DNA of 64,000 bases from Gnetum montanum (lineage: Eukaryota; Streptophyta; Gnetopsida; Gnetales; Gnetaceae). Made by a program: the position numbers and the translations under genes. How positions within the stretch are numbered: position 1 is the stretch's first letter; every line of letters begins with the position of its first letter. The stretch covers positions 805,735-869,734 of the forward strand of contig MNCI01019113.1 of the NCBI GenBank assembly GCA_015680685.1. Reading direction: 5' to 3'. This document shows positions 1 to 11,799 of this stretch, one piece after another. The notes under the pieces were generated by a model, which was given only the letters and a program-made list of their open reading frames with translations, made no database searches and was not told the origin of the DNA.

Positions 1-2107
1 TTGAGGAAGAGGAGTTATACCTCAACCTTGTAGTTAATAGTGCCATGACATTTATTAGTGCAATTCCTATGCCCCTTTCAACATAGGCAATTTCCAAAGT
101 CACAGGATTTACCAATGAGCTATGGAATAATTGGTGGCTATAGATCTAGAAGACTAAGCCTAAGATCAAAATACAAGTCCTTATTCAGGCCTTTAATATG
201 GACTAGATGGATGTAAGGATGTCCAAGCTTCCTTTGGACTAGAATACCATGTACAAAATCATTATGCATAATTTCTTGCCCACCAAAAGACCATTGAATA
301 TCTCTAATCAAGAACTAAAATTGTGGTGATAATGAGGAGGAAGTGTTCCATCAACATCCATCATTTTATTTATAATTCCTTGGCTCAAAAAGTTAAATAT
401 GTAGCTCATAATAAGAGAAAGGTATATGCCTTTCCAAGGCTAATATGAAAACGTTGTAAACTAGAAGACATACTCAATCATGTGGGAAAGCATCCCACAG
501 TTACAAGAATGGAAAACTTGGAGAATGTTATGGTGGTACCTCCAAGATGATTTCTTGAGATCACTAGGGCAATACTTGATTCAAAAAATAAGATCCTTTT
601 CACAAAGGCATCACATATTTGACCATTAGACAAACTTTAAACGTATTCAATAGGAGCAACCTTTGTACCTCAAACTGCATAACATATGTAGGTGTGGTAG
701 CCTAGCAAATCAATCTTTCAATCACATAGTTTTAACATTAGGAAAATCTAGGAACCTCTTTTTAATAGTGATTTCTAGACAGTGACACCCATTTAATTTG
801 AGGAGAAATCTATCATAATTCATATAAAAGTACCAAAGAATCTCTACAACAATTTTCTAAACATGATGGAAGCTATTATGGATGGAAAAGCTATAAGGAA
901 ATATCTTTTTTCATTTTCTCCTCCCTTGAAGAATGATCCACCCATGATCCTTCACAATGTCTCTATTTAGTCTTACACTGATGTTCGATCAAGGAGTATT
1001 TTCTCATTGCACAAGTCAAGTGCAACATGCACAATCTCTAGCATGTGACAGAAATCCTCCACATACCCACTAATCAACTTGAAACTAGCTTCTGGGTAGA
1101 AGAGTATAGAGTTGATCTAGATACCAAGAAACATTAAAAGCATGGTAAAGACCAAACCTTTTAAAGTACAAGCTGAACTCGAAATAGCTAATGTTGATAA
1201 AACTTTCTATTTGAGGAAGTTGCATAAGATCTAGGTAGAGGTATGATAGTTGTAAGAGCAATTGAAAACTATTACACCATTGGTACTGGCACCTTCCATA
1301 ATCATACCTAAGGTGTAGATTGAGTGCCTATAATTTGAATTCTTCAAGGCATGACAAGTGATGAAATAAGCTTTGTTTATGCAAGATGATTTGGAGAGGC
1401 AGATTCAAATTTTGAAGCATTGATCCCAAGAATGGATGAAATTAAGTCAAGATAAAGAAAAATAGGTATTCTCTGTTTCCCTATAGGTATGAAGACTTAA
1501 GTATGAGAGTTAGATCATGGTCCAAGTTTGGGATAACTACCTTCATACAAAATAGGAGTGTTGAAACTTATGGCAAGAGTTAGCAAAAAATACATACAAG
1601 AAGACTAATGAGCTTAGAAAGATCCATATGATCAAGTAGGTAACATAGGATTTAGAGGTTTGAAGATTACACAAACTTGTAGCTTTCATGAATGAATGTG
1701 TAAGTAGAGAAATATGTGAGGTGAAGAAAAAACTCAATACATTGCATGCCAAACTCCGATAGATGACCATAATTAAGCTAATATTTCACGAGAAAATAGA
1801 CCTCTTGAAGAACATGTTCATTCTCCAACATGGAGCAGTCATCACAATTCTTGAGAGAAGACTTGAGGTAGAAGAAGATGGATAGTAGAGTAGATGAGGT
1901 ATCTATACATGATCTAAAGTTTTATAAGTAGGCCACATAGTGAGCTAGAAGAAAGACTTCATCAATTGCCAATCAATTTGGAGGTTATCCAATGTAAGTT
2001 CTCTTAGGAAAGGAGGAAATTAAAGTAGTTCTAAGAAAATGTAGCAAAATGTAGACAAGCACTACTACAATAGAAAAGAATAAGTCATGAGTAGAACTAT
2101 AAGCTTC
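1..2107. other. Unassigned degenerate sequence left of Cop-1
   Basis: No intact gene is visible. On the + strand between about 840 and 1470, broken reading frames rich in K, E, L and Q suggest the remains of a coiled-coil protein, possibly like the second ORF of the Athila-type elements further right. The match is too weak to assign. No LTR, primer site or duplication was recognised here. Confidence 0.3.
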
Positions 2108-3212
2108 TATTAACCTTTTGATGTGTCAAAATGTTAAGTAAAATGAAATCAAAACTTTCTTGTATGGTTTTGTGGTTGTTGTGTTTTTAGAACAAAGTAC
2201 ATGGAAAATCAAGATGAGATGACAAGGAAAAAATTGGTGAGCTCAAATGAAAAGGTCATCCACAAGGTCTCAAGCAAACATGCAAGAATTCAAAGAGCGT
2301 AAACAAAGACCAAATAACTTACAAGCAAAGTTAACATCATTGGAGCATGTAGAAATGCAAGATTATGAACAAGGAATGAAGAAATCAAAATGCCAAGGAA
2401 GCAAAGAAAGACGTCTCCAAGAAAAACTAGACATCTTGGTAGAATTAAAGGTAGCATAGGAAAAGTTGTCTCTATAAATGTCTTTCATCAGAAAAATATG
2501 TCTTTCACTAGACAAAGACGTCTTTCCAAAATAAAGGCCAGTTATAGAAAGACATCCTTCACTAGACAAAGATGTCTTCCCAAAATGGAGGCCAAATGCA
2601 AAAAGACATCTTAGCCATGAAGAATATGTCTTTCATGATTGTTAACTATCCATTGCATGAGTTCCAAGATAAATTTAAAAACATACTAGCTATAAGAAGA
2701 CATCATTCTTATTGGGAAATGTACAAGCTTTTGTTCAATCATTGTGTGATCATTTGACAATCATTGTAATCATTTTTTCTCCTCATTGTATTATCTTTTG
2801 TCTATTGTAAAGTGAGTTGTACCTCAAGTACAAGGTTCAACAAATTGAGTTGCATTCATTCCTTGTAATTGTTGTTCTCTTCTATTTCCCTACGGGGTTG
2901 ATGTACTTCTTGTAGCATTACAAGATTAAGCATTGGTGTAGCATCACAACACAGTGAAGTGGAGCTCAAGATTGTAAAGGTTGTGGGATCCTAGAAATCA
3001 CATTATAAGCTTGTTGAAACCTTTCATGGTTGAGTGGATTTGTAGCATTGAATCACTCTAGAGTGAAGCTTAGAGGTTGTACAAGGCATGGTACCCTTCA
3101 AACCACATTTGAGAGCAACAAAGTTTGGAGGTGTGCTTATGAACTATCCTTCAAGTATGGCCTACCCAAGTGGAGGAACCACGTTAAATTTGGTGTGTGT
3201 GCTTTCTCCTCA
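2108..3212 (+). repeat. 5' LTR of Cop-1
   Basis: Aligns by eye along its length with 6483-7590, starting near the shared ACCTTTTG...GTGTCAAAATG and ending with GTGTGTGCTTT...CA. The end lies two bases before the primer site at 3215. The 3' copy has a small extra segment around 7265-7290. The copies differ at many sites, mostly transitions, so the insertion is old. Confidence 0.75.
2405..2640. promoter_or_regulatory. Array of GACGTC-like palindromes in the Cop-1 5' LTR
   Basis: Repeated AAAGACGTCTTT-like words: intact GACGTC at 2410 and 2517, with decayed forms GACATC or GATGTC around 2549, 2569 and 2603 and related TGTCTTTC words between. GACGTC holds the ACGT core bound by plant bZIP factors; an enhancer role is inference. 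The same array is in the 3' LTR at about 6780-6998. Confidence 0.45.
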
Positions 3213-3214
3213 AG

Positions 3215-3227
3215 TGGTATAAGAGCC
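3215..3227 (+). other. Primer binding site of Cop-1 (initiator Met tRNA)
   Basis: TGGTATAAGAGCC differs by one base from the usual plant Copia primer site TGGTATCAGAGCC, complementary to the 3' end of initiator Met tRNA. It lies two bases after the LTR end, where reverse transcription would start. Confidence 0.85.
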
Positions 3228-3267
3228 TAGTAGTCTTCATTGTCATCATCAACTTCAAGAGTGAATA

Positions 3268-4785
3268 ATGGACAAGGCATCTTACACAAATCCACCCATG
3301 TTTGATGGATTTGAATTTGCCTACTAGAAATCTAGAATGCAAATATTCTTCAAATCCATGAAGTTTGAAGTTTTGGAGTCAATCCTTAAAGGCTACACTC
3401 CACCTATAGATAGCTCCACCAACATCATCAAGTCTTACAACAAATGGACACAACAGGAGAAAGATAAGTTCATGTTTGATTCTAAAGTAAATAACTATTT
3501 ATATTGCACCTTGAATAAATCTGAATTTAATAGAGTAGTATGATGTAAAATAGCAAAAGAAATTTGAAAAAATTTAGAAGCTACTTATGAAGGAACGTCT
3601 ATTGTCAAACAATCTAAATTGTTAGTTTTGCAAAGTAAATATGATAAACTCAAAATGAGAGAAGGTGAGAAAATAAAAGATTACTTCTCTAAAGAAAATG
3701 ATATTGTTGTAGCTATTAGAGGTACAAGTAAAGATTTTCTTGAGAGTGATGTCATCATCAAAATGATCAGAACTCTTCAACCAAAGTTTAGACCAAAGGT
3801 CATGGCTATGGAAGAGATCAGAGATTTCTCCACTCTAAAATTTGAGAAACTTCAAAGTGGTCTCATCCCCTTTGAAATGAATCTCATAAGCGAACAAGCC
3901 ATCCAAGAAAGACTAATTGATCTAAATATTACGTCAAAGGAGAAGGAGATTAATGAGCATGAAGAAGGTAGTGAAGATGAGATTTCCTTTCTCTCAAGAA
4001 AGCTACAATGTTTTTTGACAAGAAGAAATAAAGGAGCATTTCAACAAAGACCCAATCTATTCAAAGGTGGAGAAAGAGGTAAAAAAATTTTGAATTCTAA
4101 CTTAGATTTCTTCTCTATATAATTTTGGGTTTGTGAAGGAAGAGACCATATGGCCTCCAAATGTCCTAGTGATAGTAAGGTTTAGCCAAAGAATAGATCC
4201 AATGATGAAGAATCACAAAAGACCAAATTTTATACAAGTTGGGATGATGGTGAGAAAAGTGAAGAAGAAGCATGCAATTCTTCCAAAAATTCACACCTCA
4301 TATGCATGGTGCTTACAAATGAAAACTCCTCACATATTGCTAAACAAGGGGGTAAGTGTGATGAAAGCTATAGTAAACTTAAAGGAGAGATTTTTATTTT
4401 ACATTATTTAACTAAGAAAGCAAAGAAATTTGTAATTTCTAAGCTAGATGCTATCCACTCTAAAGTGAAAGAAGAGATATCAGACATAAAAGCTAAGATC
4501 CAACAACTAACCTTTTTTAATAAGGATTGTAGAAAGGTTCAAGAAGAAGAGACTCCTAAAAATAGCCATAGAATTTGGAGAAAGTCACACATGAAAATTA
4601 AAGCTCAAGCAATGTTAGGTTTGATAATATTGCTCATGAGGAGAATACTTTATTTATGTGTAAAAATTATGATAGTAAGAAAACCATTAACTATTCTCAT
4701 GATGATCAAAACAAGATTGACTCTTTGGTCTTGTCAAAAAGACATTGGTAAGGAAATTATGCAGGCACTAGTAGTTGAAAATTAA
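3268..4785 (+). pseudogene. gag: Copia-type Gag (UBN2-like) pseudogene of Cop-1
   Basis: Gag packages element RNA into cytoplasmic particles. One frame runs about 505 codons from the ATG at 3268, opening MDKASYTNPPMFDGFEFAY, with a few in-frame stops (for example at codon 21, near 3541 and at 4120). Residues around 20-190 match the UBN2-type Copia Gag pattern, with the usual stretch around LQSKYDKLKMREGEKI. Near 4123-4170 is a zinc-knuckle remnant, CEGRDHMASKCP, whose first Cys is now Phe. The last third is Lys/Glu-rich and probably coiled-coil (KVKEEISDIKAKIQQL). Pol, which should follow, is absent. Length and charged tail suit the long Gag of Sireviruses, which is inference. Confidence 0.8.
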
Positions 4786-6468
4786 GAAAAGTGGATAATT
4801 AAAAATAATGCAATGAGTGATCAAGGATTCTATCATAAAGAACATGAAAAAATAGAGACATCACATACACAATGTAATGAAAGAGAACCTAAGGATGAGA
4901 AGGTACTTCATGATAGGAGATCTCATCTTAAACTCCATTAATCTTCTCTTCTCATATGCAAGCAAGGTAATTCAAGGTAAGTTTCCATCTCTTTACTTTC
5001 TAGTTAGTTCATAAGTATATGATTTGAAAAGTTAGAATTTTTTGTTTCTTCTCTAGATTAATGTTGGAATAATTGTTTAGAGCATCTCTTATATTCATTT
5101 TGAGCTTGATGTAATTGATTTTATGAAAATATGTAGTGTAGCACTTGTGTTGAGTTCTTTTGGGCCTCTATCTTGTAATAAATTTAGTTATTTTTGTCTT
5201 GGTTTCTATCTTGCATGATCTACTTTTAAGCTCATGTCCTTTAGAATATTTTTACTATTTATGAGATAAGACAAGCCTCTAAAAATTTCATCAATATTAC
5301 TAATTGGAGACCTTTGTCTCCACATTTGATCTTGATGTTGATCTACAATTGTAGTTCTTTGATGATTTACAACATTTACAAGTTATTAAAAGCCCAAGAA
5401 GAGCTACACATGTACAGGGGGAGCTTGTTCCTCATTATCGATCATCATCTTGGAGGTCACCAATGTAGTGGGAGCCTTTGAAGACTTTAGCCAAGAAACA
5501 CTCAAACAGAAAAATATCATAAAATGAGCAAGGATTCATGTCATGCAAGGGTATGGCATAGTATCCAAGTTAAAAATAGGATTAACTATTTAAACATATT
5601 GTTATAATCTTCTTGGCTATTTTTTGGAATTCACTTGTTTTTATTTGGTATTTTTCCTTCTTCATGAAAAATTATTTTGACAAGTATATCTTTTCTTCCT
5701 TGCCATATAATTACCTTTATGATGTTTTCATAAGAGTTTAGTTCTAATGGAATCATGACATATTGGTTTACCTTATGAGTTTATTGGTTCAAAAAGACAA
5801 GTTATTTAAGCCCCTTCAAAATTGTGCTAAGAGATGTGTTTAGAATCTTGAAGATATAAATTTTAAATGAGAGCTAATTATATACACTCAATCTTTGGCC
5901 TTTAGCATTCAAGTTTATTCTCTCTTAGACATTAATTGCAAGTTTTGTTTATGTTTGGATTAGTTGTGCTTATTCTTTCTAACCTTGTTTTGAACTGACA
6001 AGGAAAAATCTTAATTGAAGATAGCATACAAATTTGATATTTAAGGTTGTGTCTTTTCACCTGATGGTATTTTAGCATGCTATGAATTTATCTTCCCATG
6101 AGTACTTAAGAATCTCCTGTTTATATGGACTTCACTGAAGCAAGAAGTACTCATATCTCTATTTTGAAGGATTGCAAATGATTGATAATATTCATTATAG
6201 TAATATCTTTCAAAATGCTTTATGTTACTTAGAGATTTATTTAAATATAGATTAAACACAATGCGTATCTTTTGTGACTATGGTATGGCTACTTTTCAAC
6301 AAAGGAAAGAATTGTTTTTTGGGTTATACTATTGGAATGTTGTTCTTTTACAAGATCTTTTTATAGACTTAATGTGCTTTATTCTTTTTTCTATTGTTAA
6401 AAAAGGGGGAGAGTATGGAGTATATTTATATGATCACTAATCCATTTTCTTAAGTTTTGAACATCACC
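4786..6468 (+). other. Non-coding internal region of Cop-1
   Basis: About 1.7 kb between gag and the 3' LTR with no RT, integrase or RNase H motifs and no long frame. It contains purine runs ACAGGGGGAGC (5414-5424) and AAAAAAGGGGGAGAG (6399-6413), both resembling Copia polypurine tracts. Confidence 0.6.
6399..6413 (+). other. Extra polypurine tract in Cop-1
   Basis: AAAAAAGGGGGAGAG lies about 70 bases before the tract next to the LTR. Repeated tracts are a known Sirevirus trait. Confidence 0.5.
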
Positions 6469-6481
6469 AAAAAGGGGAAGA
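6469..6481 (+). other. 3' polypurine tract of Cop-1
   Basis: AAAAAGGGGAAGA sits directly before the 3' LTR, where the plus-strand primer of reverse transcription is expected. Confidence 0.65.
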
Positions 6482-6482
6482 T

Positions 6483-7590
6483 TTTTGACCTTTTGTGTGT
6501 CAAAATGTTAAACAAAATGGAATCAAAAATTGTTTGTATGGTTGTGTGATTGTTGTGTTTGTAGGATAAAGTACACGGAAAACCAAGATGAGATGACAAG
6601 GAACAAACTGGTGAGCTCAAAGGAAAAGGTCATCCATAAGGTCTTAAGTGAACATCCAAGAATTCAAAGAACATGGACAAAGACCAAATAATTTATAAGA
6701 AAAGTTAACATCATTGGAGCATGTGTAAGTGCAAGGTCATGAACAAAGAATGAAGAAATCAAAATGCAAAGGAAGTAAAGAAAGATGTCTCTAAGAAAAA
6801 GTAGATCTCTTGGTAGAATTGAAGATAACACAGGCAAAGACATCTCTACAAAATAGTAGACGTCTTTCATTAGACAAAGACATCTTCCCAAAATGAAGGC
6901 TAGTTATAAAAAGACATCTTTCACTAGAGAAAGATGTCTTCCTATAATGGAGGCTAGATGCAAAAAGACATCTCAACCATGAAGAAGATATCTTCCATGA
7001 TCATTAACTACCCATTGCACAAGTTCCAAGATGAATTTAGAAACATAGTGGCTATAAAAAGACATCAATCTTATTGAAAAATATGTAAGGTTTTGTACAA
7101 TCATTAGGTAATCATTTGATAATCATTATTTCTCCTCATTGTATTATCTTTTGTCTATTGTAAAGTGAGTTGTACCTCAAGTACAAGGATTAGCAAACTA
7201 AGTTGCATTCATCCTTATAATTATTGTTCTCTTCTATTGCCCTACGGGGGTGATGTACTTCTTGTGGAAATGTATCTTGTTTGAGCTTGTTAGGATCCTA
7301 CAAGATTGAGTATTGGTATAGCACCACAACACTTCGAAGTAGAGCTCAAGATTGTAAAGGTTGTGGGATCCTAGAAACCACATTCTAAGCTTGTTAAGAC
7401 CTTGCAAGGTTGAGTGGATTCATAGTTTCAAATCACTCTAGAGTGGAGCTTAGAGCTTGTATAGGATGTGGTACCCTTCGAACCACATTTGAGAGTACAA
7501 TGTCTAGAGGTGTGCTTGCAAACTACCCTCTAAGTGTGGACTACCAAAGTTGGGTAACCACATTAAATTTGGTGTGTGTGCTTTGTCCCA
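6483..7590 (+). repeat. 3' LTR of Cop-1
   Basis: Partner of 2108-3212, with the same GACGTC-like array at about 6780-6998 and the same ending GTGTGTGCTTTGTCCCA. Just beyond it a 54-base-offset copy of the LTR end follows a single n at 7602, which looks like an unmerged contig overlap. Confidence 0.75.
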
Positions 7591-8497
7591 AAGAATTTTA
7601 TNTTTGGGTAACCACATTAAATTTGGTGTGTGTGCTTTGTCCCAAATAATTTTATTTTGGAGAACTTATTCATTCCCAACCACCCCCCTTTTATAAGTTT
7701 AACAACCCTCAGCTTCCCCAGCATGTTCACTTAAGACCTTATGGATGACCTTATTGTTCGCATCCCCTGCATTAGAGTAGGGATGTTGGCACATCCCTTT
7801 CTAGGCTTGATTTGGTCCACTTCACCAATGATGTAATTCTAGTAAGCCTAGGTTGCATTGATACACCTTCATTGACATTTGGGTACTAGCAAATCTCTAC
7901 TACTATATCGCTATCATAGCCTACTTCTAATGCTAAAAGGAAAAGTTGTTGTATGAAGGTTAGCCCTCCTTATAGCACCATTCAAGGACATTATAGTTGA
8001 ATTGAAATCAACTCTACCACAAGGAACAACTTTAATAAATTTGTTTAAGTGGTTGGCTAGTCTTTGGTACCACCAAGGCATGGATGCCTCCAAATAGCCT
8101 CTATTGATGTTAATAAGCTAATGTGATTCAAAGTATAATAAGAAAGATTTATCAAGGCAAACAAGAAGATCTAACTTAAGAATTTTTGTCTTATATGTAA
8201 TCGATGTCTATTCCTTCTAACTTTAGTTTAGCATAATTAAAAGAATTGAATATATTTCCTATAAGTCTAGCTTTTATTTCATGCACATTACACATATAAT
8301 AAATGGATGGTTTTATAGAAAACATTAATCTCAAATTCTAAACTATCTAATAGCTAACTTTCCAAAAGTAAAATCACAAAAGCTTTGCTAAATAGATCAA
8401 GAAATTAAGGAAACAAAATTATTCATAAAGTTCAAAAATACATGAATATGATAATAATTCTATCATAGACTAATTAAGGATTGACACTTATGAAAGC
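7591..8497. other. Unassigned sequence between Cop-1 and Ath-1
   Basis: Holds the duplicated LTR end around the n at 7602 and a perfect 30-base inverted copy (7723-7752) of Cop-1 LTR bases 6626-6655. The rest shows no gene or recognised repeat. 8493-8497 (AAAGC) is the left target-site duplication of Ath-1. Confidence 0.5.
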
Positions 8498-9444
8498 TAA
8501 TAAGTCACATTCTGTCGATTGCGTCGATGACACTTCATCAACATGGCCTTGTCATTTGGGCCTTATTGATGAGGCCTAGTTGATGCATCATATCATGCAT
8601 CGATGTGGCCCTGTCGACCTAGTGTCATGTGTCAGTTATAAATATGTGCTTGCAGTTGCATTTATGGCATAAGTAGATTATAGTTGCAATAGATCTCTTG
8701 CATTTTTTTCCATTTGAATTAGAATTTTTCCCCCAAGTTCCTACAGTAGGAGTCATTAAGTGTATGGATCTTTATTCAAGCATTGTTATACCTGAGCACA
8801 ACAATGTGTGTGATATTAAAGATGAGCTTTCTGATAAACCTTGCAGCACTCTGGATAGATTAGCTATTTTATTTATGCATTTAATGTTTTTTAGTTATTT
8901 ATTAAATGTTTCTAATTAGTTATTAATTATTTCCTAATTACTACATTAATGAAGCAATTAAGCCAAATAGATTACACACATAAGTACAACTGCTTCGAGC
9001 GCAACACGTATTCACTTGGTAATCCCAGCAGCGTTATCACTTGGTACACCTAGTAGCATAATGCTTGGTCACCTAGTAATGGATACATGAGAACAAGATG
9101 TGTACGAAAATTGGGAATAGATACTTATGTTAGGATTAGTTAAATGATTAGTTAATTAGTTAATTAGTTAATTTAGATTGCTTCATCAAAATCCTCTTAT
9201 CTACATTTCGAGCACCGAACTATAAAACATAAAAATGATAAAAATTGAATGCCTCAGTTACACTTAACCATACCAATAAACATCACAAGTGTAATTGGGA
9301 AGACAATGATTAACCTTAGAGCTAGATTAACTTCCTAAAGGGCTAGTGCACTAGAAATGATAAAGTCCACAAAATTTAACTGAATCATATGTGAAGGCTT
9401 AATGATTCATATGGTTGGGCATAGGGGTACCTCGCTACTCATCA
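8498..9444 (+). repeat. 5' LTR of Ath-1
   Basis: Starts TAATAAGTCACAT (decayed TGATGAGTCACAT) and ends CTACTCATCA. U3 (to ~8640) carries GGCC/TCGA-type palindrome words; a TATA box TATAAATA is near 8638. R-U5 includes the conserved GGATCTTTATTCAAGCA. At 9011-9082 a CTTGGTAA..CC..AGTAG motif is repeated about three times. Confidence 0.9.
8510..8645 (+). promoter_or_regulatory. U3 palindrome block and TATA box of Ath-1
   Basis: Repeated words built from GTCGAT/ATCGAC and GGCC (for example GATGAGGCCTAGTTGATGCA) lie directly before TATAAATATG at about 8638. The matching block in the 3' LTR is at 21380-21520. A promoter role follows from position and the TATA box; the function of the palindromes is inference. 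Confidence 0.6.
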
Positions 9445-9463
9445 TTAGCATCGTTTCCAAGGA
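9445..9463 (+). other. Primer binding site of Ath-1 (Asp-tRNA-like)
   Basis: TTAGCATCGTTTCCAAGGA follows the LTR directly. With Ath-2 (TTGGTGCCATTACCAGGGA) and nA-2 (TTGGCATCGTTGATGGG) it points to an ancestral TGGCGCCGTTGCCGGGGA, complementary to tRNA-Asp as used by Athila-type elements. Confidence 0.75.
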
Positions 9464-9598
9464 CTTTGTTTGTGGAACATGCGCTCTTTAGGTCTAACTG
9501 AATACCATTATATTGTTGTACAAACCTTAAGGTCAATATCATTCCCACTATACATAGAATTATAGAAGCACACTGACAATTTTATTTTGTTTTGCAAA

Positions 9599-11790
9599 AT
9601 GTCTTCTTCTTCTCGTAAGCACGAAGATACCAAACCACTAGTTCCACAAGAATGCAAGGTGGTATACACTCATCCAAATGAGTNACGCCGTCTACATTTT
9701 GTTTACGCCCTGTTTTCACTGTTCGCTCCGTTTTACNTCATCCTACATCAAGATGAATAGATGCAATGGCCTAATATGGAGGGCAACATTGTCTTGCCCC
9801 CCGATAGATCTATGCCCAAGATGCTATTCAAGAGCCTTAAGAATTTTGATATAGCAAATCTTCATGAAGAATACATTGTGGATGGATATGAAACTTGAAA
9901 CTACTATCCCACTAAAACACAATGTAAATAAGATCAATGTCAAGAGAAACTCCATGAAGCTACAAGGGGGAAACATTACACTAACCAATTATTCCTACCA
10001 GATCAAGATGACAATGAGGATCCTTCCTTGGAAGGTTCTCAACATGAAGATTCTCCACCCCCTACTACTGATGGTGAGGGTGTGAACCTAAACTTATGAT
10101 TCACTATTCATAAATTGGGTTTAGGAAAGAGTGATAGCCAAGGTAGGAACTTGGGTAAACATCACAACAACAAGGGATGTAAGGATGGTGATCATAATAG
10201 GTGTAAGTGATGGTAGACATCATAATGCCAGTGGCAGTCCACCTTCCTCTTCATCCTCTTCATCCAATTCCAAACATTTCTCTTTATTTGATAATTCTCA
10301 TGGAAGCCACCATTGAAACAACCATGATTAATGTGATTGATGAAATAACAATGACCATGAAGGCCATCAAAATCAGAGTAGTGGCTGAAACCATCATCGA
10401 CATCATCAATGCAATGATGATGATGAACTTCTATTGGCAACTCAAAGCATGCTCAACATTGCGAAGGTAGTTAAAATTCCAACCAGGCATAAGAAAAATA
10501 GTTAGATCAAGTGCCTAGATATGAACAATATCCCAAGATTTGAAGAGGGATACAATTCTAATCCACAAACATATCTACAAGATTTTCAAGATGTCTATGC
10601 CTTACAAAACATAGAAAATGAGTGGCAAAAACTCAAGCTTTTCCCAAGGATACTCATTAAGGAAGCTAAAAGTTGGTACTAGTCCTTAAAGCCAAAATCT
10701 ATCCACAAATGAAGTACCATATTGGAACTATTCAATGACAAATATCAGACATACTCTAGGGTGTCTAATCTAAGAAGTCAAATCCAAGGCTGGAAACAAG
10801 GAGCACATGAACCCTTGGATGTTGTCGTGGGCCAATATTATTCACTCTTATATTGATGTCGTGGCCATGATTATTCTCAAAGGAAACAACTTTGCCACAT
10901 CAAAGATGGGCTCAAAGTAGAAACAAGAAGAACCCTTAGGGTGTATGCCCAAGAAAGGTTGTTTGATATGAGAGCTCATTAGATCCAAAGGCTAATTGAG
11001 TAGGTAGAAAAAGAAGAAGATGAGCTATGAAAAAGGGAAAGTACTAAAGAGTATAATAAGGACCCATCCATAAGAAAACAAGAGGTTCAATTTTGTGATG
11101 AGAAGGAGTTGTCACTTGATGAAGTGATGAATAAAAAGACCTTGCCCATCCAAAAATCCATTTATAATATTTTAGCAAAGGTTGATAAGTTATGGGACTC
11201 TTTGGATGAAAAATTTCAAATCACTTTAAATATTACTAAAGAATCCAAAGAGAAAAATAGTGATCATAATCACAGGAGGCGAAAAGAAGCTGANCAAAAA
11301 CCACAATCATGGGAAATTCTATTGCCAAGGCAGCAATACCCTTATAGGCAACTAGATCCATATAGGTACTATGTTCAGCAGCATGTCTCCCCTAGAAGTT
11401 ATATAAGTCATGCATCATTCTAGCATCACTATTACCCTCCAAAGTACCATTGAACACATTCACCATCTACTCAAGGGGAAAACCCATATCCATATCCTTA
11501 TCATCCTCCACATCCCTCTACATCTACACCTCCACCTTCAACCCAATTACTTCTTGCTCCTTCTATGCAGGGTCATATTCCTCCACAATTGCAATAATGA
11601 AATGCTACAAGGGCTATACACTAATAACCAGTTTTTCAACTAAGTGGTCCAAATAATCAATTAAGAAAAAGACCTTTTTTTTGACCTAGTAGTCCACTCT
11701 AGCCCTCATAACCTACTCCAGCTAATTACCCTGCATCTCCATTATCCTCATCCTCTACATCAAATACCTTCAAGTTTCCTTCAAACCAAG
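9599..11790 (+). pseudogene. gag: Gag of Ath-1 (Athila/Tat-type)
   Basis: Structural protein of the particle. It begins near the ATG at 9599 (MSSSSRKHEDTKPLVPQECK, residues also seen in Ath-2). A Ser/His/Asp-rich linker follows at about 10080-10430. The Retrotrans_gag-type core at about 10520-11000 reads MNNIPRFEEGYNSNPQTYL then a W..LKLFPR stretch. A charged region and a Pro/Tyr/His-rich tail (11300-11650) lead into protease. Several stops interrupt it. Two assembly faults damage it: a 52-base CpG-rich block between n's (9685-9736) absent from the other copies, and a missing ~300 bases at the n at 11294, which removes the zinc-knuckle-like motif seen in Ath-2, nA-1 and nA-2. Confidence 0.8.
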
Positions 11791-11799
11791 TGTTGCCTA

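Larger units (their letters stand above)
2108..7590 (+). mobile_element. Cop-1: gag-only Ty1/Copia-type LTR element, possibly Sirevirus-like
   Basis: Two related ~1.1 kb LTRs (2108-3212 and 6483-7590) enclose a primer site complementary to initiator Met tRNA, a long Copia-type gag pseudogene and about 1.7 kb without coding signal. No protease, integrase, RT or RNase H was seen, so the copy could not move alone. Several polypurine stretches before the 3' LTR and a long gag recall Sireviruses, which are known for repeated polypurine tracts; that placement is inference. No matching target-site duplication was found. Ends are uncertain by about 5 bases because the LTR tips have decayed. Confidence 0.75.

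Noticed and set aside
2103-7595. Target-site duplication of Cop-1
   Set aside because: Flanks GCTTC/TCTAT and AAGAA do not match; the right border is disturbed by the duplicated contig end.
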